Both the position numbers and the translations under genes were made by a program. From an uncultured Collinsella sp. (GTDB lineage: Bacteria > Actinomycetota > Coriobacteriia > Coriobacteriales > Coriobacteriaceae), in NCBI GenBank assembly GCA_902491895.1, contig CABUJH010000009.1:1-49894 (forward strand): DNA of 49,894 nt. The letters are read 5' to 3'. Positions within the stretch are counted from its first letter, which is position 1. Each line of letters begins with the position of its first letter. The notes beneath the pieces are model-generated. The model was given only the letters and a program-made list of their open reading frames with translations, made no database searches and had not been told where the DNA came from. Below, one piece after another: positions 26,558-34,822 of this stretch.

Positions 26558-27916
26558 TTAGCTCCTCGAATGTGCAACAAAACGACTATGGAGCAGACCG
26601 ATCACAAAGGCAACCACGGCAACCGGCGCCCACGCGGCACCGATATCCGCCAGAGGCAGTGCATCGAACGGCAGCCACGCGCCCGCAAAGAACGCATCGC
26701 GGACCGAGGTGATCACACTCTGCACAGCAACCACGCCGCCGACCCACACCCACACCTGCGGATGAGCGTCGCAAAAGCCGTGCACCAGGCCCATCAGTAC
26801 CAGTACGATGGCAACGGGATACAAGGCGTTGAGCATGGGCACCGAGAACATAAGAATCACGTCGAGGCCCACATTGGAGAGCACGCACGAAAACGCCGCG
26901 AACACAAAGGCGAGAATCGCAAAGGGACGGCGCATGGCCTCCTCGGAGGCCTCCGCTCCCCCTTCGACCACATACGTCTCGCAGAAGTAACGCGAGCAGC
27001 AGCTGATGAGGCCGATGCACACGTTCATGCAGGCAAGGAAAAAGATCGCAAAGACGACGACCGTGCCGACAAGACCAAAGTGCATAGAGGCCGAACGGGC
27101 GAGGATGGCGGCGCCGTTAGTAGCATCGGGCATAACCGTGCCGAGCTGCATGCCGGCAAGCGCCAGGCCGCAGTAGATGACGGCCATGAGCACGCCGGCG
27201 ATCACACCGGAACGCGAAATCTCGAAGGCCACGCGCTTGTCATCGGTAACACCCAGCTCGTGGATGGTCTCGGCGATGATAATGCCAAAGGTGAGCGACG
27301 CGAGCAGGTCCATGGTCTGGTAGCCGGTCAAAAAGCCTTGCACGGCGGCGCCTGCATCGTAGGGAGCCTGAGGCGCGGCAGCCGGTCCCAGCGGCGAGAT
27401 CACGGCAGCACCCACAACCAGCACGATGAGCGCGATAAGCGCGGGACCCGTAATGCGACCAAGCACGCGCGTGATGACGCCCGGACGCAGCGTGAGCGTA
27501 AACGCGACGACGAAGAACCCGATGGCAAACACCAGACGTGCCGTGCCGAGCGAAACACCCTCGGGTAGCAGCGGCACCAGCATTTCGAACGCCGTGGAGC
27601 TCGTGCGCGGAATGGCCAGGCACGGACCGATGGCCAGATACACAGCCGCGACAAAGAACTCACCAAACTTGGGGTGCACGCGCCCGGCCAGCTCGCGGGC
27701 CGTACCGGCGAGCGCGACAGCGATAAAGCCCATGACGGGCAGGCCGATGGCTGCAATCAGAAAGCCGAGCATGGCGACCGGCGTGGCAGAACCTGCCTGC
27801 AGCGCCAGCAGCGGCGGAATAATGAGGTTGCCGGCGCCAAAGAGCATCGAGAACAGGGCGATGCCGACGGTAACGACATGGTCGGAGCGCAGACCGCGCG
27901 GGGCGGATGAGGCCAT
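26558..27916 (-). CDS. brnQ: Branched-chain amino acid transporter BrnQ/LIVCS family
   Basis: BrnQ takes up leucine, isoleucine and valine with a cation. The 452-residue protein has about 12 helices and the family start ALFSMLFGAGNLIIPP, then GNAVDI-unrelated loops and DLLASLTFGIIIAETI in the middle. The ATG at 27916 follows AAAGG by seven bases, and a GTG six bases upstream is rejected. It is separated from the selenium operon by a strong terminator and has its own upstream gap. The presence of TATAAT just past its stop belongs to the tRNA promoter. Confidence 0.9.
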   Translation of the reverse strand: MASSAPRGLRSDHVVTVGIALFSMLFGAGNLIIPPLLALQAGSATPVAMLGFLIAAIGLPVMGFIAVALAGTARELAGRVHPKFGEFFVAAVYLAIGPCLAIPRTSSTAFEMLVPLLPEGVSLGTARLVFAIGFFVVAFTLTLRPGVITRVLGRITGPALIALIVLVVGAAVISPLGPAAAPQAPYDAGAAVQGFLTGYQTMDLLASLTFGIIIAETIHELGVTDDKRVAFEISRSGVIAGVLMAVIYCGLALAGMQLGTVMPDATNGAAILARSASMHFGLVGTVVVFAIFFLACMNVCIGLISCCSRYFCETYVVEGGAEASEEAMRRPFAILAFVFAAFSCVLSNVGLDVILMFSVPMLNALYPVAIVLVLMGLVHGFCDAHPQVWVWVGGVVAVQSVITSVRDAFFAGAWLPFDALPLADIGAAWAPVAVVAFVIGLLHSRFVAHSRS

Positions 27917-27935
27917 AGGCACACCTTTCGGGTCG

Positions 27936-27969
27936 AAACAAAAACGGGACGGGCAAAAGGCCCGTCCCG
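27936..27969 (-). terminator. Rho-independent terminator of the selD-csd operon
   Basis: CGGGACGGGC (27945-27954) pairs with GCCCGTCCCG (27960-27969) around a five-base loop. On the minus strand it is followed by TTTTTGTTT, 24 bases past the cysteine desulfurase stop. Confidence 0.93.
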
Positions 27970-27992
27970 CAAGTATAAACGGTCTAGCAGCT

Positions 27993-29132
27993 TTAACAGG
28001 CTAAATCGCACAGAGCATCGATAGCCGTGTCGACTTCCTCGTCCGTGTTGAAATACCCAAACGAGAAGCGAACAACACCCTGGCGCTCGGTTCCGAGCGC
28101 GCGGTGCATGAGCGGAGCGCAATGGGCACCGGGGCGCGTCGCAATCCCCCACCCTTGCATGAGCGCGTCCGAGATCTCGGCAGAGTCGATATCGCCCACG
28201 TTGAGGGACACGATCGCCGAGCGCGTCGGCTGGTCAAAGGCACCGTAGAGCTTAATCCCCGGAATCTCGCGCACACCGGCAAGGAAGCGATCAGCGAGCG
28301 CGCGTTCGTGAGCTGCAATCGTCTCCACCCCACCCTGGGCCTCGATAAAGTCGAGACCGGCAGAAAGTCCAGCGATGCCATGACCGTTGAGCGTGCCCGC
28401 CTCAAGGCGCGTGGGCCACTCAAGCGGCTGCAGCGCATCGAAGCTGTGCACGCCCGTGCCGCCCATGGCCCACGGGGCCACGTCAATGCCCTCTGCCACG
28501 GCCAGGCCGCCGGTCCCCTGCGGGCCCATCAATCCCTTGTGGCCGGTAAAGCACACAATGTCGAGCCCCATGGCCTGCATATCGATATGCGCCGTGCCGG
28601 CAGACTGCGAGGCATCGACGATCACAAGCGCGCCGGCCGCATGGGCTATGGCCGCCACGCGCGCAATGTCGACCGCGTTGCCGGTCACATTAGAGGCATG
28701 CGTCACCACCACGGCACGTGTACCGGGCGTGACCAGCCGATCGAGCTCATCGTAGTCGAGCACGCCATTCGCGTCGCAACCCGCATGCTCAACGGTCACA
28801 CCCTGCTCTGCCGCAAGGCGGTTAAGCGGACGCAGCACGGAGTTGTGCTCGAGCACCGTTGTGACCACACGGTCGCCGGGGCGCACCACGCCATTGATGG
28901 CGGTGTTGAGCGCCGCGGTGGAATTGGGCGTAAAGCACACATGGTCCGCCCTCGGGCAACCCAAAAGGCGCGCGAGCTTGGCACGGCAAGCGTGAATCGT
29001 ACGAGCGGCATCGAGGGCACCCGACGTGGCACCGCGCCCGGCATTGCCGAGCGAGCACATCGCCTGCGTCACGGCATCGATGACCGTCTGCGGCTTGTGC
29101 ATGGTCGTCGCCGCGTTATCCAGGTAGATCAT
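27993..29132 (-). CDS. Class V cysteine desulfurase-family protein (selenium operon)
   Basis: The 379-residue PLP protein begins MIYLDNAATT and shows the PLP lysine at 199 (FTGHKGLMGPQG) and the catalytic cysteine at 338 in RPGAHCAPL. It therefore can remove sulfur or selenium from cysteine or selenocysteine, and would hand it to a carrier protein or SelD. The family EF2568-like aminotransferase V proteins are often found beside yedF and DUF3343, as here. The ATG at 29132 follows GGGAGG; the stop of the DUF3343 gene overlaps its start by four bases. Substrate preference is inferred from the neighbours, not from residues. Confidence 0.9.
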   Translation of the reverse strand: MIYLDNAATTMHKPQTVIDAVTQAMCSLGNAGRGATSGALDAARTIHACRAKLARLLGCPRADHVCFTPNSTAALNTAINGVVRPGDRVVTTVLEHNSVLRPLNRLAAEQGVTVEHAGCDANGVLDYDELDRLVTPGTRAVVVTHASNVTGNAVDIARVAAIAHAAGALVIVDASQSAGTAHIDMQAMGLDIVCFTGHKGLMGPQGTGGLAVAEGIDVAPWAMGGTGVHSFDALQPLEWPTRLEAGTLNGHGIAGLSAGLDFIEAQGGVETIAAHERALADRFLAGVREIPGIKLYGAFDQPTRSAIVSLNVGDIDSAEISDALMQGWGIATRPGAHCAPLMHRALGTERQGVVRFSFGYFNTDEEVDTAIDALCDLAC

Positions 29133-29380
29133 CGCACGACCTCCCACATATCGATCACGGTAAAGCCCTCGGTGGGAACGCCCGCCGCGGCAAGCTCGCC
29201 GCGCAGCAGTTCCTCATCCGCAGGCAACGCCTTCCATGCCAAACCGCAGCCGGCAGCGACCTCCCCGGGCACGGGAATCGTGCGCCCGGGAAGGCCGCGC
29301 TCGATGCATAGGGTCTCGCACCCCATGGCGGCCGCCGTGGTAGGAAACGTGATGACAAGCGCAGGGCGCTTCTCCCTCAT
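29129..29380 (-). CDS. DUF3343 putative Se/S carrier-like protein
   Basis: This 83-residue protein is the short form of the family seen at 1114-1509. Shared segments are CETLC, PGRTIPVPG and AGCGLAW; the second cysteine of the GCGLC motif in the paralogue is Ala here. The ATG at 29380 follows TTGGAGTTGCC, nearly the same ribosome site as the paralogue. The stop overlaps the cysteine desulfurase start by four bases, and it follows yedF by 19 bases. A small carrier that takes selenium from the desulfurase is the simplest guess. Confidence 0.82.
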   Translation of the reverse strand: MREKRPALVITFPTTAAAMGCETLCIERGLPGRTIPVPGEVAAGCGLAWKALPADEELLRGELAAAGVPTEGFTVIDMWEVVR

Positions 29381-29399
29381 GGCAACTCCAACCAATACG

Positions 29400-30026
29400 C
29401 TACGGGCGCACGACGCGCACGGCCTGCTCCATCTTCTCCACGATCACGTACATGTTGGTGACCTCGCCCACGGCAAGCTGGTCCTTAATGCCATAGTGGT
29501 CGAGGCAGGTGCCGCAGGTAAGGATCTCGACGCCCTGCTCGGCCAGGCCCTTCAGGTCGTCGAGTACCGGTGAGCCCTCGACGGTGAGCTTGGCGCCGCC
29601 GTTATAGAACAGCATGGTCGCGGGCAGCTCCTCCTGCTGCGTCACGGCAAAGATAAAGGCCTTCATGAGCTTGTGGCCCAGCTCGTCGTCGCCGCGGCCC
29701 ATGCAGTCGGTGTAGACGGAAATGACGAGCTTGCCCTTGCCGGCGCTGGCATCGCAGAAGGCAGCGCCATCCTGCTCGGGATCAGCCACGGCAACGGCGC
29801 CAGAGGTCGCCACGGTCACGTGCCACTCGGCGTCAGAAACCTTCTCGACTGAGGCCGTGCAGCCCTTCTCCTGCGCCATCTTGGAGATGTTCTTGACGGC
29901 GGTCTCGTTATCGACCGAGGTCACGACTGTACCCTCGCCATCAAGCTGCTTCAGGGCTTTGAGCGTCTTGACGACGGGCAGCGGGCAGGCATCGCCCATG
30001 GCATTGACTTCAATCTTGGTAGACAT
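29400..30026 (-). CDS. yedF: Selenium metabolism protein YedF
   Basis: YedF is a marker of selenium use. The 208-residue protein joins an N-terminal TusA-like domain, with the CPxP motif at ACPLPVVKTL (Cys 14), to a C-terminal DsrE-like domain with CMGRGDDELG and CGTCLDHYGI. TusA-like cysteines accept sulfur or selenium as a persulfide or perselenide. It follows selD by 57 bases and precedes DUF3343, matching known clusters. The role of the protein has been predicted from context in other species. Confidence 0.93.
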   Translation of the reverse strand: MSTKIEVNAMGDACPLPVVKTLKALKQLDGEGTVVTSVDNETAVKNISKMAQEKGCTASVEKVSDAEWHVTVATSGAVAVADPEQDGAAFCDASAGKGKLVISVYTDCMGRGDDELGHKLMKAFIFAVTQQEELPATMLFYNGGAKLTVEGSPVLDDLKGLAEQGVEILTCGTCLDHYGIKDQLAVGEVTNMYVIVEKMEQAVRVVRP

Positions 30027-30083
30027 AGTATTTCCTTTCGAATTAATCGTTTTAGAACGGTACAGAGCTCAATAAACGTGTCG

Positions 30084-31133
30084 TTAACGGACAACGTGGA
30101 CGGCAGGACCGCCTGGCACCGGCTCGCACACGCGACCGACAACGGCGGCGATACGCCCCTCGGCATCCAGACGGCGCGCAAGCTCATCCACATCCGCCGC
30201 GGGCGCCGCAATAAGCAGACCGCCTGAAGTCTGTGGATCGTACAGCGCATCCAACATGCCCGGCTCAAGGTCCTCGTCGGCCGTCACGCGCGGGCCAAAG
30301 AAGTCCTGGTTGCGGTAGGAGCCAGCGGGGATAATGCCCAGACGCGCCATGTCGAGCACCTGGTCAAAGAGCGGCACCGCCCCCGACGCAAGCTCAATCT
30401 GCACGCCCGAGCCCTCGGCCATCTCGCACGCATGCCCGATCAGGCCAAAGCCCGTAATGTCGGTGCAGCCGTGAAGTTCGAGCCCCTCGGCCAGACGAAT
30501 CGGCGCCTCGTTGAGGGTGCACATCGAGTCAAACATGGCTGCGGCCTCGTCCTGCTCGATAAGCTCGCCCTTAATGGCCGTGGTGATGATGCCCGAGCCC
30601 ACCGGCTTGGTGAGCAGCAGTACATCACCCGGGCGCGCCCCACCGTTGGCAAGCATGCGGTCGAGCTGCACAAAACCCGAGACGGACAGGCCGTACTTGG
30701 GCTCATCGTCGTTGATGGTGTGGCCGCCCGCGATGGTGCAGCCCGCCTCGACGCACTTGTCGGCGCCGCCCGCCAAGATCTGACCGGCCACCTCCACCCC
30801 TAGGCAGCTGGGGATGCAGAGCAGGTTCATGGCATGCGAGGGAGTGCCTCCCATGGCGTAGATGTCCGACAGCGAGTTGGCGGCGGCGATCTGGCCAAAG
30901 AGGAAGGGGTCGTCCACCATGGGTGGGAAGAAGTCGACGGACTGCACGAGGCCCAGGTTCTCCCCCACCTTGAAGACGCTCGCATCGTCGGAGGTATCGA
31001 ACCCCACGAGCAAGTTGTCATTATGCACATTGGGCAAATCGCCCAGGACCTGGGCGAGGGCTCCGGGGGCCAACTTAGCGGCTCAACCGCTCGCGGCCGT
31101 CATGGACGTGAGCTTAATGGTGTCCTTAGCCAT
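30084..31133 (-). CDS. selD: Selenide water dikinase SelD, itself a selenoprotein (UGA17 = Sec)
   Basis: SelD makes selenophosphate from selenide and ATP. The gene starts at ATG 31133 with ribosome site GGAAGGGGG and is read through TGA at 31083-31085, codon 17. The reading near the start is TAASG-U-AAKLAPGAL, so Sec takes the place of the active-site Cys 17 of E. coli. The nucleotide loop and metal residues appear later as VGFDTSDDASVFK, QSVDFFPPMVDDP, DIYAMGG and GGHTINDDEP. Full length is 349 residues; automatic callers would start it at 31073 and lose the active site. Its start overlaps the upstream glycosyltransferase by eight bases. Confidence 0.96.
31041..31085 (-). promoter_or_regulatory. 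Probable SECIS element of selD with its UGA codon
   Basis: Downstream of UGA (31085-31083) lies the perfect hairpin GCCCAG-GTC-CTGGGC at 31055-31041. The apical G of GTC is 34 bases after the UGA, within the 16-37 base distance known for bacterial SECIS elements. Confidence 0.8.
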
Positions 31134-32343
31134 ACGAACCCCCTTCCAACAAATCAACGACTTTAAGTATACGCCCCAGGCACGCTTCCCAAGAGACCGC
31201 CGACGGCTCAAACGTCGAAGGCGGCGCCGCAAGCGCCTGCGCGATAGCATCTGCCAGTGCGCGCTCAAACAACGGAAGGTCGGCCGCCTCGGGCGTGTCG
31301 ACATCCGTCATACGCGGCGGCGCCACCCACGTCACGGGAGCACCGGGAAGCATCGCCTCCATCCAGGGACGAACGCCGGGTAAATCGGTCGCCACAACTT
31401 TGCAGCCGCACGCGAGGGCCTCGATCGTTACGAGCGGCAGACCCTCGTAAAACGAAGGCAGCACAAAGACGTCGGAACTTCGGTAGGCACGCACGAGCCC
31501 ATCGCCATCCAGGCGGCCCGCCAGCGTCACCGGCACATCCGAGGCCGCGGCCAAGCGCTCGATACGCGCGTACTCGGCATCGTCCCCGCGGCCGCCCACA
31601 AGTACCAAGCCAGATGGGCGGACGCCATCGTCAATCGGCAATGACACGGCTCGAACCAGCGACTCGACGCCCTTTTTAAAGCAAATCTTGCCCACGTACA
31701 CAAGCGATCCCGGCTGTCTCGCCACGCTTGCGTCGCGGCAGAAGACGCGATGGTCGTAGCCCGTCCCAATCACGTGGATGCGATCGGCATCGACGCCGCA
31801 CACCAAGCCAATCTGCTCAGCCTGCTCAGCATGGAGCGCAAAGACGGCATCGAGCCGACGAACCGCACGTACGATGCGATCGCGCTCGAGCGCATGCGAA
31901 CGCAGCTGGCGCAGGTCGGTCGAATGGCACACGGCAACAACCGGCACGCCCCGGACGCACCCGCGCGCCAATGCGGTCACCAGATACAGGTGATGGCAGA
32001 GCACCAGATCGGGCCGAAACTCAGCCACCGCCCGATCGATTGCAGCAGCAAATGCCCGCTCAAATGCCTTGAGCATCGAAGGCGTCAGGTCACGATAGCG
32101 CGTAGAGGGATAGGGCATGACATCGGACATACCGCAGATGGGAAACGGCAGCTCGGGCGACTCGAACGGTACGGCAAACACGGCAGCACGCCGGTCCAGC
32201 TCGCCTTGGGTATCACCCGGTGCCGCGCCGCAAAGCACGGCGGCGCGATGCCCCGTCTCGATCTGCTCACGCACGAGCGCGGCAAGGTAGGTGCCGCTGC
32301 CGGTGCTATCTGGTTTTTGTGCCGAGATATTGAGGATGCGCAT
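31126..32343 (-). CDS. GT-B glycosyltransferase family 4, overlapping selD
   Basis: The 405-residue protein has the N-terminal glycine loop QKPDSTGSGTYLAAL, a VGGRGDDAEYARIERL-like middle, and the family 4 ExxxxxxxE motif in FYEGLPLVTIEALACG, where the sugar nucleotide binds. There is no signal peptide and no long membrane segment. It overlaps selD by eight bases and is itself 14 bases after the activator gene. The usual role would be glycan synthesis, but no other glycan gene is near. The selenosugar synthase SenB is also a glycosyltransferase that uses selenophosphate, so a selenium role is possible. Confidence 0.85.
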   Translation of the reverse strand: MRILNISAQKPDSTGSGTYLAALVREQIETGHRAAVLCGAAPGDTQGELDRRAAVFAVPFESPELPFPICGMSDVMPYPSTRYRDLTPSMLKAFERAFAAAIDRAVAEFRPDLVLCHHLYLVTALARGCVRGVPVVAVCHSTDLRQLRSHALERDRIVRAVRRLDAVFALHAEQAEQIGLVCGVDADRIHVIGTGYDHRVFCRDASVARQPGSLVYVGKICFKKGVESLVRAVSLPIDDGVRPSGLVLVGGRGDDAEYARIERLAAASDVPVTLAGRLDGDGLVRAYRSSDVFVLPSFYEGLPLVTIEALACGCKVVATDLPGVRPWMEAMLPGAPVTWVAPPRMTDVDTPEAADLPLFERALADAIAQALAAPPSTFEPSAVSWEACLGRILKVVDLLEGGSYG

Positions 32344-32357
32344 GTCGCGGTACACCC

Positions 32358-33122
32358 CTAGGCCAAGGCGGCGGCGCGGACAGCCGCGCCGATCGCTCCG
32401 GCAAAGCGAGCCTGGGGCGAGGTGGTCACCGGCGACCCCAGTAGCTCGCCCAACCGCTCCACCACGAAGGTGTTCTCACACAAACCGCCGGTCAGGTAGT
32501 ACGGGGCGCCCGCCGCCTGCCCGGCCATAGTGGCCACGCGCGAGACCACGCTGTCGATCACGCCACGCGCAATGATCTCGCGCGGCTCACCGCGACCGAT
32601 CAGGCTGATAACCTCGCTTTCGGCAAACACCGTGCACATGCTGCTGATCTTGGTGGGCTCGCCGGAACGCGCCAGGTCGGCCATCTGCTGCTGGGAAATG
32701 CCCAGGCGGTCGGCCATGATCTCCAAAAAGCGCCCCGTGCCGGCGGCGCACTTGTCGTTCATGGCAAACTTGGCCACGCGGCCACTTTTAAGCTGAATGA
32801 CCTTGGTGTCCTGACCGCCCACGTCGATCACCGTGCCGTGATCGCCAAACAGGCGCACGGCACCGGTGCCGTGGCAGGTGATCTCGGTCACGACCTTGTG
32901 CGCATAGGGCACGGCGACACGACCGTAGCCGGTCGCGATCACGCGCACGTCGTCGGCAGCCACGTCATAGCCAGCCGCGGCAAGCTCGCCGCGCAGACGC
33001 TCGGCCGCATCGACCGAGGAGAACCCGGTTGGCTGCACGCACGTCCACGCCACCGAACCCTCCCCATCGACCACAGCAGCCTTAGCCGCCGTAGACCCGA
33101 TATCGATCCCGATCCCTATCAT
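32358..33122 (-). CDS. Acyl-CoA dehydratase activator-type ATPase (BadF/HgdC fold; YjiL-like)
   Basis: These ATPases bind one 4Fe-4S cluster between two subunits and use ATP to push low-potential electrons onto a partner enzyme. The 254-residue protein opens GIDIGSTAAKAAVVDG, then has IDVGGQDTKVI and the cluster loop NDKCAAGTGRFLEIMADRL with a second cysteine in SSMCTVFAESEV. The partner is most probably the double-cubane reductase encoded just upstream at 33227. A palindrome of family B sits in the gap between them. It precedes the glycosyltransferase by 14 bases. Confidence 0.9.
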   Translation of the reverse strand: MIGIGIDIGSTAAKAAVVDGEGSVAWTCVQPTGFSSVDAAERLRGELAAAGYDVAADDVRVIATGYGRVAVPYAHKVVTEITCHGTGAVRLFGDHGTVIDVGGQDTKVIQLKSGRVAKFAMNDKCAAGTGRFLEIMADRLGISQQQMADLARSGEPTKISSMCTVFAESEVISLIGRGEPREIIARGVIDSVVSRVATMAGQAAGAPYYLTGGLCENTFVVERLGELLGSPVTTSPQARFAGAIGAAVRAAALA

Positions 33123-33187
33123 GGCTCTCTCCCAATCTAAACATCAAAGGTAGCGGCGCGTTCAGGCGCCTTGGCATCCTCCCTCAC

Positions 33188-33218
33188 ATGTAACAAAGGG
33201 ACAGTCCCTTTGTCACAT
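33188..33218. repeat. Palindromic repeat family B, copy 1
   Basis: ATGTAACAAAGGGAC pairs with GTCCCTTTGTCACAT around a central A, with one A-C mismatch. A perfect copy is at 43411-43441. It lies in the 104-base gap between the reductase and activator genes. Confidence 0.9.
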
Positions 33219-33226
33219 ACCGCCAC

Positions 33227-34393
33227 CTACAGGGTTTCGATGAAGGCGGCGATGCGCGTCTCGATCTGGCCCATGTCGCCGTTGCTGTAGTCGGTCTCGA
33301 TCTTCATATACGGAATGCCCGCACCCTCGACGGCCTCCTGCATGCGCGCACTCTCCACGTTAAAGGTGTGGCACGCCTGGAGCACGCTCTCCACTACGCC
33401 ATCGACGTGATACTTCTCGCACATGGCCAGCGTGTTTTCCATACGGCCGTCGTTGGGAGTCATGACCGAGCAGTTGATATCCAGGTAGCGGTCGGCGATG
33501 GCGCGCAGGATGTCGGGAGCCTCCGGGTCAATCATCATGGCCGCCGTGCGCTCGCCCGAGCAGTCGTCCATGCACACGACCACACCGCCGTTGGACTCGA
33601 TGGTGCGACCGATCTTATTGATCACGCCGCCCACCGGGCAACCGGTGATCAGAATGCGCTTGGCATCCGCCGCAACCGGGCGCTCGCCCGCGCCGTAGGC
33701 CTCGCGCAGCTTGACAACCTTTTGCTCCAGCTGCTGCGTATAGGCCTCGATATCAAAGCTGAACGTACCGGCAAACATGGTGCTCATCAGGTCGACGCCG
33801 CTCATGGCCGCCGGCTGGTTGGCCTGCAGCGCAAACATCTCGAGCTGGGCAGCACGCAAGCGGTTGCGACGACGGACGGCGGCGCGCAGGTCGTCATCAG
33901 TAATCGTAATACCGTAGAAGTTCTCGAGCTCCTCCTTGAGCAGGCGGCACTCCTCGTACCAGCCTTCACGCTCGTAGGCGCGATCGCGACCCTGCGGCAG
34001 GTGCAGAATGTGCGTGCGCTTGAGCTCGTTGAGTAGCTCGTACATCTTCTTCTTGCCGTCGCAGGTGGTCTCGCCGATGATCATGTCGCTAAAGTACGTA
34101 AACGGGCACTTTTGCGAATAGGCAAAACCGTACGTCGACTTGATGAGCGGGCAGAGGTTTGCCGGCAGCACCTTCTCGGCCTCGGGAATCACCTCATCGG
34201 ACGTACCGCACAGAGCGACACTTGCGGCCCCCGCGGCATCGATAATCTCGAGTGGCGTATAGCTGCACAAAAAGCCGACCAGGCGATTACCCGCCTGCTT
34301 ATATTCCTTAACGCGAATAAACGCCGCCTTGCGCTGCTCGTTGAACTCCTCAAACGTGCTGGGCAGCTTGACCCCTTCGATTGCTTCAGCCAT
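33227..34393 (-). CDS. Double-cubane-cluster reductase, YjiM/2-hydroxyacyl-CoA dehydratase-like
   Basis: The 388-residue protein belongs to the family that includes 2-hydroxyacyl-CoA dehydratase subunits and the YjiM-type double-cubane proteins. Cysteines stand in the expected segments GFLCSYTPLEII, NLCPLIKSTYG, ETTCDGKKKMYEL, DDCSGERTA and LQACHTFNVES. With a single catalytic subunit plus an activator it fits the double-cubane reductase arrangement better than a two-subunit dehydratase. Its substrate is unknown. The ATG at 34393 follows GAGAGGGG. It is the first gene of the operon that leads into selD, after a 429-base upstream region with dyads. Confidence 0.88.
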   Translation of the reverse strand: MAEAIEGVKLPSTFEEFNEQRKAAFIRVKEYKQAGNRLVGFLCSYTPLEIIDAAGAASVALCGTSDEVIPEAEKVLPANLCPLIKSTYGFAYSQKCPFTYFSDMIIGETTCDGKKKMYELLNELKRTHILHLPQGRDRAYEREGWYEECRLLKEELENFYGITITDDDLRAAVRRRNRLRAAQLEMFALQANQPAAMSGVDLMSTMFAGTFSFDIEAYTQQLEQKVVKLREAYGAGERPVAADAKRILITGCPVGGVINKIGRTIESNGGVVVCMDDCSGERTAAMMIDPEAPDILRAIADRYLDINCSVMTPNDGRMENTLAMCEKYHVDGVVESVLQACHTFNVESARMQEAVEGAGIPYMKIETDYSNGDMGQIETRIAAFIETL

Positions 34394-34552
34394 GGCGGTT
34401 CCCCTCTCGAACCAAAAACGGATAACGGCGGTATCGATGCACGACGGACGGCGATTGCCCGGCCGTGCTCAAACCCGGAATTTTAGGGAACCTGCCTTGC
34501 GGACGGTTATTTAGTTGTGCGTCGTCTCTCCCGGAGTCGTGAACATACCTGC

Positions 34553-34621
34553 TCATATGCGACTCCGGGCCATATATAGGGCACGCGCGGCAACGCGGCG
34601 AATGTATGTCGTCTGCGGCAT
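34553..34621 (-). CDS. Candidate small ORF, 22 residues
   Basis: ATG at 34621 follows an almost ideal ribosome site, AAGGAGGGTGCGCAC. The predicted peptide is MPQTTYIRRVAARALYMARS plus RI, basic and possibly helical. It lies about 160 bases before the reductase ATG on the same strand, so it could be a leader peptide or a small protein. Without homologues it remains a candidate. Confidence 0.4.
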   Translation of the reverse strand: MPQTTYIRRVAARALYMARSRI

Positions 34622-34640
34622 GTGCGCACCCTCCTTAACC

Positions 34641-34710
34641 AGTTGAGGTCAACTATATCAACGGTCATCGCACATGCGAACACCGTTGACATTCGTACGA
34701 CAGCGTCGTG
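34641..34710. promoter_or_regulatory. Cluster of dyads upstream of the reductase/selD operon
   Basis: AGTTGA-GG-TCAACT is a perfect dyad at 34641-34654. Next, the stretch around 34659-34689 reads CAACGG...CCGTTG with an inner TCGCA/TGCGA pair. ACGAC-AGC-GTCGT follows at 34698-34710. These lie just upstream of the small ORF and look like sites for one or more dimeric regulators. Confidence 0.45.
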
Positions 34711-34773
34711 TGCCGTTGTTTAATAAATAATTATCTGTGTTGATAAGAGTTTGTCATTCCCCATTCGGCGAAC

Positions 34774-34797
34774 GGCAAGACAAAGCCGCCGCGGCTT
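34774..34797 (-). terminator. Probable terminator of the mod operon
   Basis: AAGCCG (34783-34788) pairs with CGGCTT (34792-34797); on the minus strand TTTGTCTTG follows. It lies 26 bases past the modC stop. Confidence 0.55.
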
Positions 34798-34822
34798 ATA
34801 TCCCCGACGGCATTACCCGGCG

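Larger units (their letters stand above)
34394..34822. other. Intergenic region between reductase operon and modC
   Basis: This 429-base gap lies upstream of the reductase gene and downstream of modC. It holds a candidate 22-codon gene at 34553-34621, a 10-bp inverted repeat at 34530-34569 (CCCGGAGTCG with CGACTCCGGG), three further dyads at 34641-34710, and the modC terminator at 34774-34797. No other protein gene is supported. Confidence 0.6.

Noticed and set aside
34507..34692. 61-codon minus-strand ORF in the gap before the reductase gene
   Set aside because: It has no ribosome site and overlaps the dyads; the 22-codon frame with an ideal ribosome site is more credible.
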